Positions 46,946 through 55,209 of a stretch of 64,000 nt of DNA are shown piece after piece; position 1 is the stretch's first letter; each line of letters opens with the position of its first letter. Both the position numbers and the translations under genes were made by a program. This DNA comes from RHKX01 sp963743875. Lineage in GTDB: Bacteria; Actinomycetota; Thermoleophilia; Solirubrobacterales; 70-9. The notes beneath the pieces were generated by a model that saw only the letters and a program-made list of their open reading frames with translations, was not told the DNA's origin and searched no databases. Where the stretch lies: the NCBI GenBank assembly GCA_963743875.1, contig CAVURM010000005.1:310001-374000 (forward strand), in the 5' to 3' direction.

Positions 46946-48373
46946 ATGACCCCAGCACCCAAGGACGCCCCGATTCGGGGCCTCGCCGTCGGTTGCCTGG
47001 CCGTTGTCGCGATGGCTCTCGCCCTCGCGACGACCGCATACGCCGACCTGACCTACCTGCCACACGATCTCGCCGTGGAGACGAACGAGAAGTACGGGCA
47101 TGACTGCTTCTGGGCCCCGCCGAAAGGCATGGACTACGCCAATCTCCCGGACGCCGAGCCGATTCAGAAGCCGAACCTGTATCCCGACGTCGGCTCGACC
47201 TACTTCGTCGGCCAGTACATCCTCCCCGAGGGCGCCAGCCTGACGTTCCACGGCAAGTTCGGGCACCAGCGTTACATGTCCTGGACGATGTTCGGGCGGC
47301 CCGGCGAGCTCGGTCAGATCGCTTCGGCCGACCACCTCCGCGACTTCCAGATCAAGCCCGACAAAGGCTCGGTGAACCCGTTCCTGCCGGGCGGTAGCCG
47401 CATTGGCGGACCGCGGAACTACACGTTCCACGTCGTCTCCGGGCCGATCCCCGCGAAACGGGCTCCGAACACGATCTACACGCAGACCACCGATCCCTCG
47501 ACCCGCCTCGGAATGAGCATCCGCAACTACCTGCCGGACCGCGGTCGCGACGGCACGGGCGACGCCGGGCTGCCGAAGCTGGTCCTGAACCTGAGCGACG
47601 GCACGAGGGTTCGCGGCGAGGAGGCCTGCTCGATGCTCGACCCGATCGAGGACGTGAGCAGCTCGACCTTCCCGCCGGCGCTCTGGAAGGGGCTCGTCGC
47701 CGCGTCCCCGGATCCCGTCAACGCCCCGGCCTCCGATCCGCCGACCTGGGAGAAGTTCTGGAACGCCCTCTACAACGTCGCCGGGATCTTCATCGAGGAT
47801 CCGGTCGAGCGCGCCGAGACCTACCCACCGGACGAGATCGGCGGGTTCCAGAACAACCCCGACACGAGTTACCTGTTGACGCCGGTCAGCCGCAAGTACG
47901 GACGCCTGATCACGGTCTCCGGCAAGATGCCGACCTTCCCGAAGACTCTGCCGTCGAGCAACCGGTGGAACCCGCGGAATTACCAGGTCCGCTACTGGTC
48001 GCTGTGCAGCGGCTCCTCGCCGGTGACCGGCCTCGGCTACGACTGCGTCTACGACCAGCAGGTGCCGCTGCAGAAGCACCGTCGCTACACGCTGGTGATC
48101 GGCCGGCCCGGTGACCGACCCGCCAACGCCCGCCGCGAGTGCGGCTACCGCTGGATCAACTTCGGCAAGGGCGAGAACTACGACGATCCGGCCTCCCGGC
48201 CATACGTCGACACCCTCTACATGCGGTTCATGGCGGCCGACCCGTCGTTCAGGCATGCCCCGCAGCAGGTCACCGAGGCGGGGGCCGAAGAGCAGGTGAT
48301 GGGCCCCTACTTCCCGCGATCGAAGTACTGGTCGGAGTCCGAGTTCAAGCAACTCGGCTGCAACGTCAAGTGA
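46946..48373 (+). CDS. Secreted protein, tandem paralogue 1 (unknown family)
   Basis: 475 residues, function unknown. Signal peptide GLAVGCLAVVAMALALATTAYA. The mature part shares an ordered set of motifs with the next gene: DCFW, YPD.G.TYF, HQRYMSWTMF, SVNPFLPGGSRIGGPRNYTF, a PDRG.D.TGDAGLPKL strand, VSRKYGRLITVSGKMPTFPKT, VRYWSLCSG, YDCVYDQQVPLQKHRRYTLV, RPGDRPANARRECGYRWINF. Several Cys pairs suggest disulfides. ATG 46946 follows GGGGAGGAA by about 10 nt. It overlaps the second gene by 4 bp. Confidence 0.85.
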   Translation: MTPAPKDAPIRGLAVGCLAVVAMALALATTAYADLTYLPHDLAVETNEKYGHDCFWAPPKGMDYANLPDAEPIQKPNLYPDVGSTYFVGQYILPEGASLTFHGKFGHQRYMSWTMFGRPGELGQIASADHLRDFQIKPDKGSVNPFLPGGSRIGGPRNYTFHVVSGPIPAKRAPNTIYTQTTDPSTRLGMSIRNYLPDRGRDGTGDAGLPKLVLNLSDGTRVRGEEACSMLDPIEDVSSSTFPPALWKGLVAASPDPVNAPASDPPTWEKFWNALYNVAGIFIEDPVERAETYPPDEIGGFQNNPDTSYLLTPVSRKYGRLITVSGKMPTFPKTLPSSNRWNPRNYQVRYWSLCSGSSPVTGLGYDCVYDQQVPLQKHRRYTLVIGRPGDRPANARRECGYRWINFGKGENYDDPASRPYVDTLYMRFMAADPSFRHAPQQVTEAGAEEQVMGPYFPRSKYWSESEFKQLGCNVK

Positions 48374-49848
48374 GTCGGCGGGCGAGACTGGGGTTCGTCC
48401 TCGCGGCGGCGGCCCTCGCCGCGGCGTTGCTGCCGTCGGCAGCGACGGCTGGCCGCGGGGACATGGTCGGCGGGCGGTTCAGCGACTGCTTCTGGAACTA
48501 CGGCGCATTCGGCGTCCACGACTTCAACATCGCCTACCCCGACGCCGGTGCGACCTACTGGGCCGCCGGATTCCGGCGCCCGCCGGGCTCGGAGCTGACT
48601 CTCCGCGGCCGCTACCCGCACTCCCGCTACATGGCCATGCAGACCTACGACATCCTCGGACGCGGCGTCGACGGGCTGGCCGACTACCAGATCGATCCCC
48701 TGCCCGGCTCGACGAATCCGTTCCGCAAGGGGGCGAAGCGAACCGCCCACAGGCGCAGCTACAAGGTGGCCGTCGTCGATGCCAAGAACCCCGGCTACCC
48801 GCTCGAGGCCTACGACGGCGAGCCGCATCGGAACGAGATCTACGTGATCCCCGACGCCGGACCGATCACCGAGACCGACGACACCGGCACCCACGAGCTG
48901 AACTTGCTGATGCTGCGCGTCTACGTTCCCGACAAGGGCACCGACCTGACCGGCGGCGTCGGCCTCCCGAAGCCGACGTTGAGGCTCGCCGACGGAACCG
49001 TGCTGAAGGGCCAGGCGCTCTGCGACGCGGTCGACTCGGAGTCGAAGGCGCTCGGTCACACCCGGGTTCCCGACCCGGGTGCGCTGTTGATCAGCGAGGA
49101 CTCCTACCGGGCGATGCGCTACCCCAACGAGCTCGGCGCCCCGGTCGACGTCTTCGCCGGGCTCACGTCCGTGCCGCGGGAGGTCTCACCGTGGTTCCCC
49201 GCGGTCCGCGACGGCGAATGGCGCGCGCAATACGATCGCCGCTACCTGCTGCAGCTCTGGACCGGCGACGACGCTCCCGGGGCCAACCCCACTCCCCCGG
49301 CTCGCGGCGCTTCGGGTGGTTTCTTCCCGAACATTCACAACGCCTATGTGCGAACGGCGATCAACCGTCACTTCGGGAAGGTGGCGGTCTTCCGAGGCAA
49401 GCTGCCGACCGCTCCGACGACGCTCCACGGGGACCGGCACATGGGCAGCGGCCAGGTCCGCTACACCAGCTTCTGCATGAACGAGGCTCCGCTGACCACG
49501 AGGGTGATCGACTGCGCCTTCGACGAGCAGATCCCGACCAACCGCAGGGGTATCTACACGATCGTGGTCAGTCGGACGGGCGACCGCCCGGTCACCGCCC
49601 GCTACGCGTGCGGCAAGGCCTGGATCCGCTGGAACAAGAGCGGCGACGGCTATATGGACCCCGACTTCGGTTGGTTCCAGGTCCGCAACATGTTGCCGTC
49701 GCGGTCGTTCAGGCACGCGATCCAGCTGACCTCGACTCCCGGGGACGAGAAGGAAGTGATTGGTCCGTATCTGCCCAGCCTGCGCTACTTCGCCGACGCG
49801 GCAGCGTTCCGACGCTCACCGCTCGGCGTGTGCCGCTCCTCGAAATAG
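48370..49848 (+). CDS. Secreted protein, tandem paralogue 2 (unknown family)
   Basis: 492 residues, paralogue of the previous gene with the same motif order: DCFW, YPDAGATYW, HSRYMAMQTYD, GSTNPFRKGAKRTAHRRSY, VPDKGTDLTGGVGLPKPTL, INRHFGKVAVFRGKLPTAPTT, VRYTSFCMN, DCAFDEQIPTNRRGIYTIVV and RPVTARYACGKAWIRW. Signal peptide LGFVLAAAALAAALLPSAATA. GTG 48370 overlaps the first stop (GTGA), so translation is coupled and the pair likely acts together in the envelope. The middle region differs most. No enzyme signature is recognised. Confidence 0.85.
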   Translation: MSRRARLGFVLAAAALAAALLPSAATAGRGDMVGGRFSDCFWNYGAFGVHDFNIAYPDAGATYWAAGFRRPPGSELTLRGRYPHSRYMAMQTYDILGRGVDGLADYQIDPLPGSTNPFRKGAKRTAHRRSYKVAVVDAKNPGYPLEAYDGEPHRNEIYVIPDAGPITETDDTGTHELNLLMLRVYVPDKGTDLTGGVGLPKPTLRLADGTVLKGQALCDAVDSESKALGHTRVPDPGALLISEDSYRAMRYPNELGAPVDVFAGLTSVPREVSPWFPAVRDGEWRAQYDRRYLLQLWTGDDAPGANPTPPARGASGGFFPNIHNAYVRTAINRHFGKVAVFRGKLPTAPTTLHGDRHMGSGQVRYTSFCMNEAPLTTRVIDCAFDEQIPTNRRGIYTIVVSRTGDRPVTARYACGKAWIRWNKSGDGYMDPDFGWFQVRNMLPSRSFRHAIQLTSTPGDEKEVIGPYLPSLRYFADAAAFRRSPLGVCRSSK

Positions 49849-49916
49849 AGGGTCGACCCGGACGATGTTGGTCGACATGCGTGACTCGGAATCCACCTTC
49901 GAGTGGACGCGGCCGA

Positions 49917-49929
49917 TACCGTGGCAGTC
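49917..49929 (+). promoter_or_regulatory. Leaderless-type -10 box of the glyoxalase gene
   Basis: TACCGT (49917-49922), then 7 nt, then ATG 49930. Confidence 0.5.
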
Positions 49930-50331
49930 ATGAGCGAGCTGATTCACACCTGCTACCGGGTGCTCGACCCGGACGCCTCCGTCTCGTTCTACGAGAAGCT
50001 CGGCTTCGAGGTCATGCACCGGATGCCGATCGGTGACGATGCGACCAACGTCTTCATGGGGCTCCCGGGTGATGGCGCCAGGCTCGAGCTCACTCACAAC
50101 CACGATGTGACCGAGCCCTACGAGACCGGCACCGGATACGGCCACATCGCGATCACCGTTGATGACATGGACGCCACCCTCGCCGGCCTTGCGGACGTCG
50201 GGATCGAGCCCGAGAGGCCGCCGTACACGGTGCGCGAGGGCGGGTCCCGCCTCTGTTTCGTCCGCGACCCCGATGACTACCGGATTGAGTTGATTGAACT
50301 TGCCCCGGCGGACCGAGAAGCTGTCGGCTAG
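49930..50331 (+). CDS. Glyoxalase I-like VOC protein (lactoylglutathione lyase type)
   Basis: 133 residues with two beta-alpha-beta-beta-beta modules. Metal ligands are at the standard places: His in LIHTCYRVLD, Glu in GARLELTHNH, His in YGHIAITVDD, Glu in YRIELIELA. The layout matches GloA-type enzymes; glutathione is rare in actinobacteria, so another thiol or substrate is possible. ATG 49930 is preferred over an upstream in-frame start. It lies 81 bp after the secreted pair but has its own promoter-like box. Confidence 0.85.
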   Translation: MSELIHTCYRVLDPDASVSFYEKLGFEVMHRMPIGDDATNVFMGLPGDGARLELTHNHDVTEPYETGTGYGHIAITVDDMDATLAGLADVGIEPERPPYTVREGGSRLCFVRDPDDYRIELIELAPADREAVG

Positions 50332-50360
50332 GTGGGTCGCCAAGTTCGGGCTCTGACGCT

Positions 50361-50377
50361 CGGAACGCGCTGTTCCG
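50361..50377. terminator. Small hairpin after the glyoxalase gene
   Basis: CGGAAC (50361-50366), 5-nt loop, GTTCCG (50372-50377), 30 bp after the stop. No T-tract, so termination is only a possibility. Confidence 0.35.
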
Positions 50378-50485
50378 CACCGCTGTTCCTGCCGCCCTGA
50401 GGACCGAACATCCACGAACTGACGATGAAGCCGCGATCAGGCTCCGGCTAGCAACTGTTGCAACGAAGTGCTCGCCGTTGTAGGT

Positions 50486-50500
50486 TGACCTTCAAGGTCA
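50486..50500. promoter_or_regulatory. TGACCTT-C-AAGGTCA palindrome
   Basis: Perfect 7-bp arms around one central base, about 80 bp upstream of the RTX-like gene. It may be an operator. No convincing -10 was found close to it. Confidence 0.4.
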
Positions 50501-50578
50501 GATAGGGGAGGGGCATTGGACGGGCCCATCTGAGGATTCGTTCACGGCCACGATCACTCTTCGAGGGAGGATGGCGAC

Positions 50579-51496
50579 GTGAGAATCACTGGGCCCAATG
50601 GACTCATCTCGAGGGTCGGGTACCCGCAAATCGTCATTGCCTTAGCGGCGGTTGGGCTTGTGGCAGCTGTTCTGAGCGGTTCCTCGAACGCCGCCAATAG
50701 CGTTACCTGCGACGGTCGCGCTGCGACGATTGTTGGAACGTCGGGTGGAGATATTCTCCGGGGAACATCCGGTCGGGACGTGATCAATGGGCGCGGCGGC
50801 AATGACTCGATCCTCGGGAAGGCCGGCCGTGACCGCCTCTGTGGCGGCGGCGACGACGACCTAATTGCCGGTGGTGATTTCGATTTCGATTCGGGCAGCG
50901 GCAACGACCGACTGTTCGGTGGCAGCGGCAACGACGAACTTGCCGGCGAGGGCGGGAATGACGAGCTGTTCGGTTTCAACGGCGAGGATCGCCTGCTGGG
51001 CGGCGACGATGCCGATCTACTCAAGGGCGGTCGTGACGACGACACGCTCTTTGGTGAAAAGGGGAATGACACCCTCGACGGCGAGGAAAACATCGACACC
51101 TGCGATGGCGCGCCCGGACAGGACACCGAGGTGCATTGCGAGAATGCGGATGTCTCGGTGCAGGTGGTCGGACCGCAGAGCGGATCGGACGGCGCGGTCA
51201 TCGAATACACGGTGATCGTCAAGAATCACGGCCCTGCGGACCTCCTCAGCTACAACCTCGACGTGGAGACGGACAATGTCAAATTGTCGTGCGAGAACCA
51301 TTTCGAGGACGGCGTCCTATTTGTCGACGATGTGCTGAAAGCGGGACGTTCCCGTGATGGTGTGTTTGCAGTCACCTGCGACCGTGAGGACGTGATCCCA
51401 GGCGAAAACAGGCTCCAAGCCAGAGTCTTTGGAGGCACGCCAGGTGATCGCGTTGCGGGTAACAACGAGGACGAGGTAACCACGACGGTCGAGTAG
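50579..51496 (+). CDS. Secreted RTX-like calcium-binding repeat protein
   Basis: 305 residues. An N-terminal membrane/signal segment (IVIALAAVGLVAAVLSG) is followed by about ten hemolysin-type nonapeptide repeats (GGxGxDxxx, e.g. GRGGNDSIL, GSGNDRLFGG, GEGGNDELFG; about residues 55-175). Then comes a C-terminal beta-sandwich of the DUF11/CARDB type. Ca2+ would fold the repeats outside the cell; the role is adhesive or structural. GTG 50579 has AGGGAGG 8 nt upstream. The gene looks richer in A/T than its neighbours, and a glyoxalase remnant follows it, suggesting insertion. Confidence 0.85.
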   Translation: MRITGPNGLISRVGYPQIVIALAAVGLVAAVLSGSSNAANSVTCDGRAATIVGTSGGDILRGTSGRDVINGRGGNDSILGKAGRDRLCGGGDDDLIAGGDFDFDSGSGNDRLFGGSGNDELAGEGGNDELFGFNGEDRLLGGDDADLLKGGRDDDTLFGEKGNDTLDGEENIDTCDGAPGQDTEVHCENADVSVQVVGPQSGSDGAVIEYTVIVKNHGPADLLSYNLDVETDNVKLSCENHFEDGVLFVDDVLKAGRSRDGVFAVTCDREDVIPGENRLQARVFGGTPGDRVAGNNEDEVTTTVE

Positions 51497-51529
51497 CCAA
51501 GCGCACCGTTGGGCTTGCTCGGTTGGGTG

Positions 51530-51604
51530 CTGATCCCCGATGGCTACCGGATCGAGATAATTGAGCTCAACTCGGCCGATTCCAGGGCGACCTCCGGGGA
51601 CTGA
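51530..51604 (+). pseudogene. Remnant of a glyoxalase 3' end
   Basis: The frame reads PDGYRIEIIELNSADSRAT then stops at 51602-51604. This closely matches PDDYRIELIELAPADREAV, the end of the glyoxalase at 49930. No start or N-terminal half is present, so it is a leftover of a duplicated or interrupted gene copy. Confidence 0.7.
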
Positions 51605-51627
51605 GGCAACGCACCGACGCCGACCCG

Positions 51628-51657
51628 GAGGCGGCGGGGATCGCTCCCCGCCGCCTC
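51628..51657. terminator. Strong GC hairpin between convergent genes
   Basis: GAGGCGGCGGGGA (51628-51640), 4-nt TCGC loop, and its exact complement (51645-51657) form a 13-bp stem after the RTX-like gene and the glyoxalase remnant, facing the repeat protein gene. Confidence 0.75.
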
Positions 51658-51674
51658 GGTCGAGCTTCCAGGAA

Positions 51675-52442
51675 TCAGCCCATCACTGGGCCGTGGAAGA
51701 TGCACGCGTTGCCGGCTCCATAGGGGCCGTCGACTGCAACCGCGCCATTCTTGGCCCCGATCCCGGTCAGGATGCTCAGGCCGGTGCCGTCGGGAGCGGC
51801 CGCGAGTGACTCGCTCTCGTTGTAGCTCGCGTCGTTTCCGGTGACCGAGTCGCCGTCGAGCACACGATCCACCTCGAGGGTGTCCGGATTGAGGAAATCG
51901 GTCAACAGAGGCCCGCCGGGAAGATCGTCGTCACCTTCCATGATCGAGCCCTCGGCCGTGGTCCTGACGTAGATCTCGCCGAAGGTGCGATCAGCACCGA
52001 CGTCCCGGAAGCACTTCGCGTAGAGCTCCAGCGGACCCTTCGAGTAGAGCGGATTCTCGGGAGCCGCGGCGCGTGCTGCGGCCTCGTTCAGACCGGCGGT
52101 GGCCACCACCCGCAGGAACGAATCCCCTCCGAGCACCTTGTAGTCGGACAACTCCTCGCCGCTCAGCGAGTCATCGGCGACCTTCGATCCGTCGACGGCA
52201 TCAGCGGCGAGCTTCTTTGTCTCGACCGCGCTTGAGGCGAGCTTTTCGGCTGTCACCGACTTGCCCTTGATCTCCGACGAGGTGACCGCGTTCTTCTTGA
52301 TCTTCTTCGCGGTCACGGCGTTGTTCTTGATCTGGTTGGTTCCGATCTTCGACGCGGCATAGGCGGTCCCGCCGATTGCCACCGCGAGCGCGACGAAGGC
52401 CACCACCATCGAAGGCGACGGCCGAAATTTCCCTACATCCAT
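51675..52442 (-). CDS. Exported protein with NAVT/KKI-type short repeats
   Basis: 255 residues. ATG 52442 (SD GGGAGG 5 nt upstream) starts a membrane anchor or signal segment (MVVAFVALAVAIGGTAYA). A helical repeat region follows, of roughly 10-residue units: NQIKNNAVTAKKIKKNAVT, SSEIKGKSVTAEKLASSAVE, TKKLAADAVDGSKVADDSLS. The C-terminal beta-rich domain has LYAKCFRDVG and ACIFHGPVMG, each with one Cys. The repeat resembles trimeric coil or tail-fibre-like segments common in Thermoleophilia. Function unknown. Divergent from the P450. Confidence 0.8.
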   Translation of the reverse strand: MDVGKFRPSPSMVVAFVALAVAIGGTAYAASKIGTNQIKNNAVTAKKIKKNAVTSSEIKGKSVTAEKLASSAVETKKLAADAVDGSKVADDSLSGEELSDYKVLGGDSFLRVVATAGLNEAAARAAAPENPLYSKGPLELYAKCFRDVGADRTFGEIYVRTTAEGSIMEGDDDLPGGPLLTDFLNPDTLEVDRVLDGDSVTGNDASYNESESLAAAPDGTGLSILTGIGAKNGAVAVDGPYGAGNACIFHGPVMG

Positions 52443-52535
52443 GATTGCCTCCCAGCAATTCGAGTAATGCGGGAACGTAACACTCGAGTCCCCACCTGTG
52501 TGACGAGTTGGCACTGGCCGAACAGCCAGTCTGAG

Positions 52536-52549
52536 TAGGCTGACCCCTG
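52536..52549 (+). promoter_or_regulatory. Leaderless-type -10 box of the P450 gene
   Basis: TAGGCT (52536-52541) and 8 nt to ATG 52550. This is one nt longer than the other cases, so it is less certain. Confidence 0.4.
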
Positions 52550-53905
52550 ATGGCCGTTACCGACAGCCTTCCCCGGGGACCGTCGGCTCCGAGCGCGTTT
52601 CAGACCCTGGGCTGGCAGACCCGCCCGATCCCTTACCTGGAGCAATGCCGAGCGCGGTTCGGCAAGACCTTCACGCTCGATCTGCTCGGCATCGATCCGT
52701 TCGTGATGATGTCCGAGCCGGACGACATCAAGGCGATCTTCACCGCCCCTCCCGAGGTCCTTCATCCCGGTGAGGGCAGCGCAATCCTGCTCCCCGTCGT
52801 CGGCCCGAACTCGATCCTGCTGCTCGACGAGTCCCGCCACATGACGCAGCGGAAGCTGATGCTGCCCGCGTTTCACGGCGAGCGGATGGAGGCCCTTCGC
52901 GAGGTCGTGACCGACGTCACCGAGCATGAGGTCGAGACCTGGGCCACCGAGCGGGCGGTCCCACTTCACCCCTATCTGCAGACATTGACTCTCGAGGTGA
53001 TCCTGCGGGCGGTCTTCGGTCTCGAGCGCGGCGAGCGGCTGGACCGGCTCCGGGGACTGCTCGCCGACATGCTCCAGTTCGCGATGAGCCCTGTGAGCCT
53101 GATCCCGCCGGTTCAGCGCCTCGGCAGGTTGCACCCGGCCACCGGGCGATTTCTCAAGGTGCGCGAGGAGACTAATGAGCAGCTCCAGGCTCTGATCGAT
53201 GAGCGACGCCACGGCGATGGTGGTGACGATGTGCTCTCGATGCTGCTTCTGGCGCGCCACGATGACGGCTCACCGATGTCGGACGCCGAGCTTCGCGACG
53301 AGCTGATGACGCTCCTGGTGGCCGGGCACGAGACGACTGCCACCGAACTCTCCTGGGCATTCGAGCGGCTCGTCCGCTCCCCGAAGGTGCTGGCCACCCT
53401 CGTCGACGAGATCGATTCCGACGACGACGAGTACGTGACCGCCACCATCCGCGAGACACTGCGCCGCCGCCCGGTCCTCTCGATCTCCGGCCCGCGCCGG
53501 GTCAAGAGCGAGATCGAAGTCGGAGGCAGGACTTACGGCCCGGGTTGTCACCTGGTTCCGAACGCCTACCTCGTTCATCACGACGCCGACATCTACCCCG
53601 AGCCCTACGCGTTCCGGCCCGAACGCTTTCTCGGGAACGATCCCGGGACATACACGTGGATCCCTTTCGGAGGCGGGCGTCGCCGCTGCCTTGGGGCCAG
53701 CTTCGCGATGCTGGAGATGGGGATCGTCCTCAGGGTCGTCCTCTCCCGGATGGAGATCCGATCCGCCGACGGCGGGGCCCTGGAGGCGCACAGGCGCCGG
53801 ATGATCACCGTCGTTCCCGCCGCCGGCGCCCAGGCGGTGCTGACGGAGCGTAAGCCGGTCGCGGCGACCGCCAAGCCTGCGCCGGGCGAGCCGGCGACCG
53901 CGTAG
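52550..53905 (+). CDS. Cytochrome P450
   Basis: 451 residues, soluble bacterial type with no membrane anchor. I-helix oxygen-binding motif is LLVAGHETTATELSW, K-helix EXXR is ETLRRRP, and the haem-ligating Cys is in FGGGRRRCLGASFA. PERFLG is the meander/PERF motif. It resembles the class with an RxxRR-type proximal end and a short hydrophobic C-terminus. The substrate is unknown; no ferredoxin gene is nearby. Confidence 0.93.
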   Translation: MAVTDSLPRGPSAPSAFQTLGWQTRPIPYLEQCRARFGKTFTLDLLGIDPFVMMSEPDDIKAIFTAPPEVLHPGEGSAILLPVVGPNSILLLDESRHMTQRKLMLPAFHGERMEALREVVTDVTEHEVETWATERAVPLHPYLQTLTLEVILRAVFGLERGERLDRLRGLLADMLQFAMSPVSLIPPVQRLGRLHPATGRFLKVREETNEQLQALIDERRHGDGGDDVLSMLLLARHDDGSPMSDAELRDELMTLLVAGHETTATELSWAFERLVRSPKVLATLVDEIDSDDDEYVTATIRETLRRRPVLSISGPRRVKSEIEVGGRTYGPGCHLVPNAYLVHHDADIYPEPYAFRPERFLGNDPGTYTWIPFGGGRRRCLGASFAMLEMGIVLRVVLSRMEIRSADGGALEAHRRRMITVVPAAGAQAVLTERKPVAATAKPAPGEPATA

Positions 53906-53966
53906 TCCGGGGGGCGGGCGAGGGGTTTGCGGTGGGGCGGGTGTGGCCTGCCGAGGGGCTTCTTCA

Positions 53967-54015
53967 ATCGGTCGTGTGATTGTGTCCCCTCAGGGGTAGC
54001 AATGACACGACCGAT
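53967..54015. terminator. Nested hairpin between convergent P450 and metallo-hydrolase genes
   Basis: ATCGGTCGTGT (53967-53977) and ACACGACCGAT (54005-54015) form an 11-bp outer stem, and CCCC/GGGG (53986-53996) an inner one. No T-tract. Confidence 0.6.
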
Positions 54016-54085
54016 GGCCACCCTGCGAGGGGAGGGGACCCGCGGACTGGCGCTTTCGCTGGGAGGGCCTACGTGATGCCCGGAT

Positions 54086-55129
54086 CTAGCCGGCCAGCCG
54101 TTCGCCAAGCGCGCCCATGGCCGAGATCAGCTTGATCCGCTCGGCGGTTCCGATCTCGCTGCCTCCGCCCGCTTCGGTGGCCGCGATGCGGGCCACGTTG
54201 ACCAAGGTGCGCTCCCCTCCGTCCCAATCCGCCCAGGGCTCGAACTCGGTTGAGCGGATCAGGCGCTCGGAGAGCTGGGATGGGTCGATGTCGGGGCCGG
54301 CCTCGAGGACGCGCTCGCGGAGCCAGACCCAGTAGTCGCGGAGTGCGGTTATCTCGTCGGCCCCGCCGATCGGTCCGTGCCCGCCGATCACCGCCTCGGG
54401 GTCCAATCCGAGGATCAGGTCGAGCGCCGCGATCCAGTTTGCGACCGGCCCGGCCCACATGATCGGCATGACCCCGCTGAAGAGGATGTCCCCGGCGAAG
54501 ACGATCCTGGCGTCGGGAAGCCAGGCGATCGCATCGCCGACCGTGTGAGCCGGGCCGACGTAGATGAGTTCGACCTTGCGTCCGCCGACTTCCAGCTCCG
54601 CGGTGTCGGGGAACGACCGTCCCGGCACCCGAGGCTCGATGCCCTTGAACTCGTAGGCGCCGAGCATCGCGTTGAATGTCGCGAGGCCGCGCAGCCGATC
54701 GCCCGCGGGCATCATCGGCAGCTTCCCGAGCACGCCGGCCGCCGCCCCGACGGGAGCCATGCGGGTCAGGATCGAGGGCGGCTCGGCTCGCATCTGCGCG
54801 ACGGCGCGCTCGGAGGCGATCATCGCGGTTGCCGGATCCAGCAATCCGTTCCCGTACCAGTGGTCGCCGTCGCCGTGAGTGTTGAAGAGCTGCCGGATCG
54901 GCGCTCCGGCAGCCGCCGCCACCGGCTCCATCGCCGCGAGCATCGAGGCGGTGAGTCGCTCGTCCCACAGCGTGTCGATGAGCATCGACTCCTCGTCGCC
55001 GACGACCAACCCTGCGTTCGATTCACCGAGCCCCCCGTTGGGCTGGATCCACGCCCAGGTGCGTTCACCCACCTGCACCAGTCCGCCGTCGAAGGCGACC
55101 GGGTTCCCGAGCGGAGTTGTCTCTCCCAT
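54086..55129 (-). CDS. Metallo-beta-lactamase-fold hydrolase
   Basis: 347 residues. Metal-binding motif is NTHGDGDHWYGN, the HxDxDH variant of HxHxDH seen in a known MBL subgroup. Further metal ligands are in YVGPAHTVGDAI, FAGDILFSGVMP and VIGGHGPIGG. The family hydrolyses esters, thioesters or other bonds, and the substrate is unknown. The frame is open well upstream. I prefer ATG 55129 (GGGA 6 nt upstream); ATG 55141 is equally possible. Divergent from the peptidase gene. Confidence 0.85.
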   Translation of the reverse strand: MGETTPLGNPVAFDGGLVQVGERTWAWIQPNGGLGESNAGLVVGDEESMLIDTLWDERLTASMLAAMEPVAAAAGAPIRQLFNTHGDGDHWYGNGLLDPATAMIASERAVAQMRAEPPSILTRMAPVGAAAGVLGKLPMMPAGDRLRGLATFNAMLGAYEFKGIEPRVPGRSFPDTAELEVGGRKVELIYVGPAHTVGDAIAWLPDARIVFAGDILFSGVMPIMWAGPVANWIAALDLILGLDPEAVIGGHGPIGGADEITALRDYWVWLRERVLEAGPDIDPSQLSERLIRSTEFEPWADWDGGERTLVNVARIAATEAGGGSEIGTAERIKLISAMGALGERLAG

Positions 55130-55209
55130 GTTGGTTCCCATCTCAGCGGACCGCGCGACCCGCCCGACCCGCTGCCAAGCTATCAGCGCCTGTAGGTTCC
55201 CCGGCTCGC

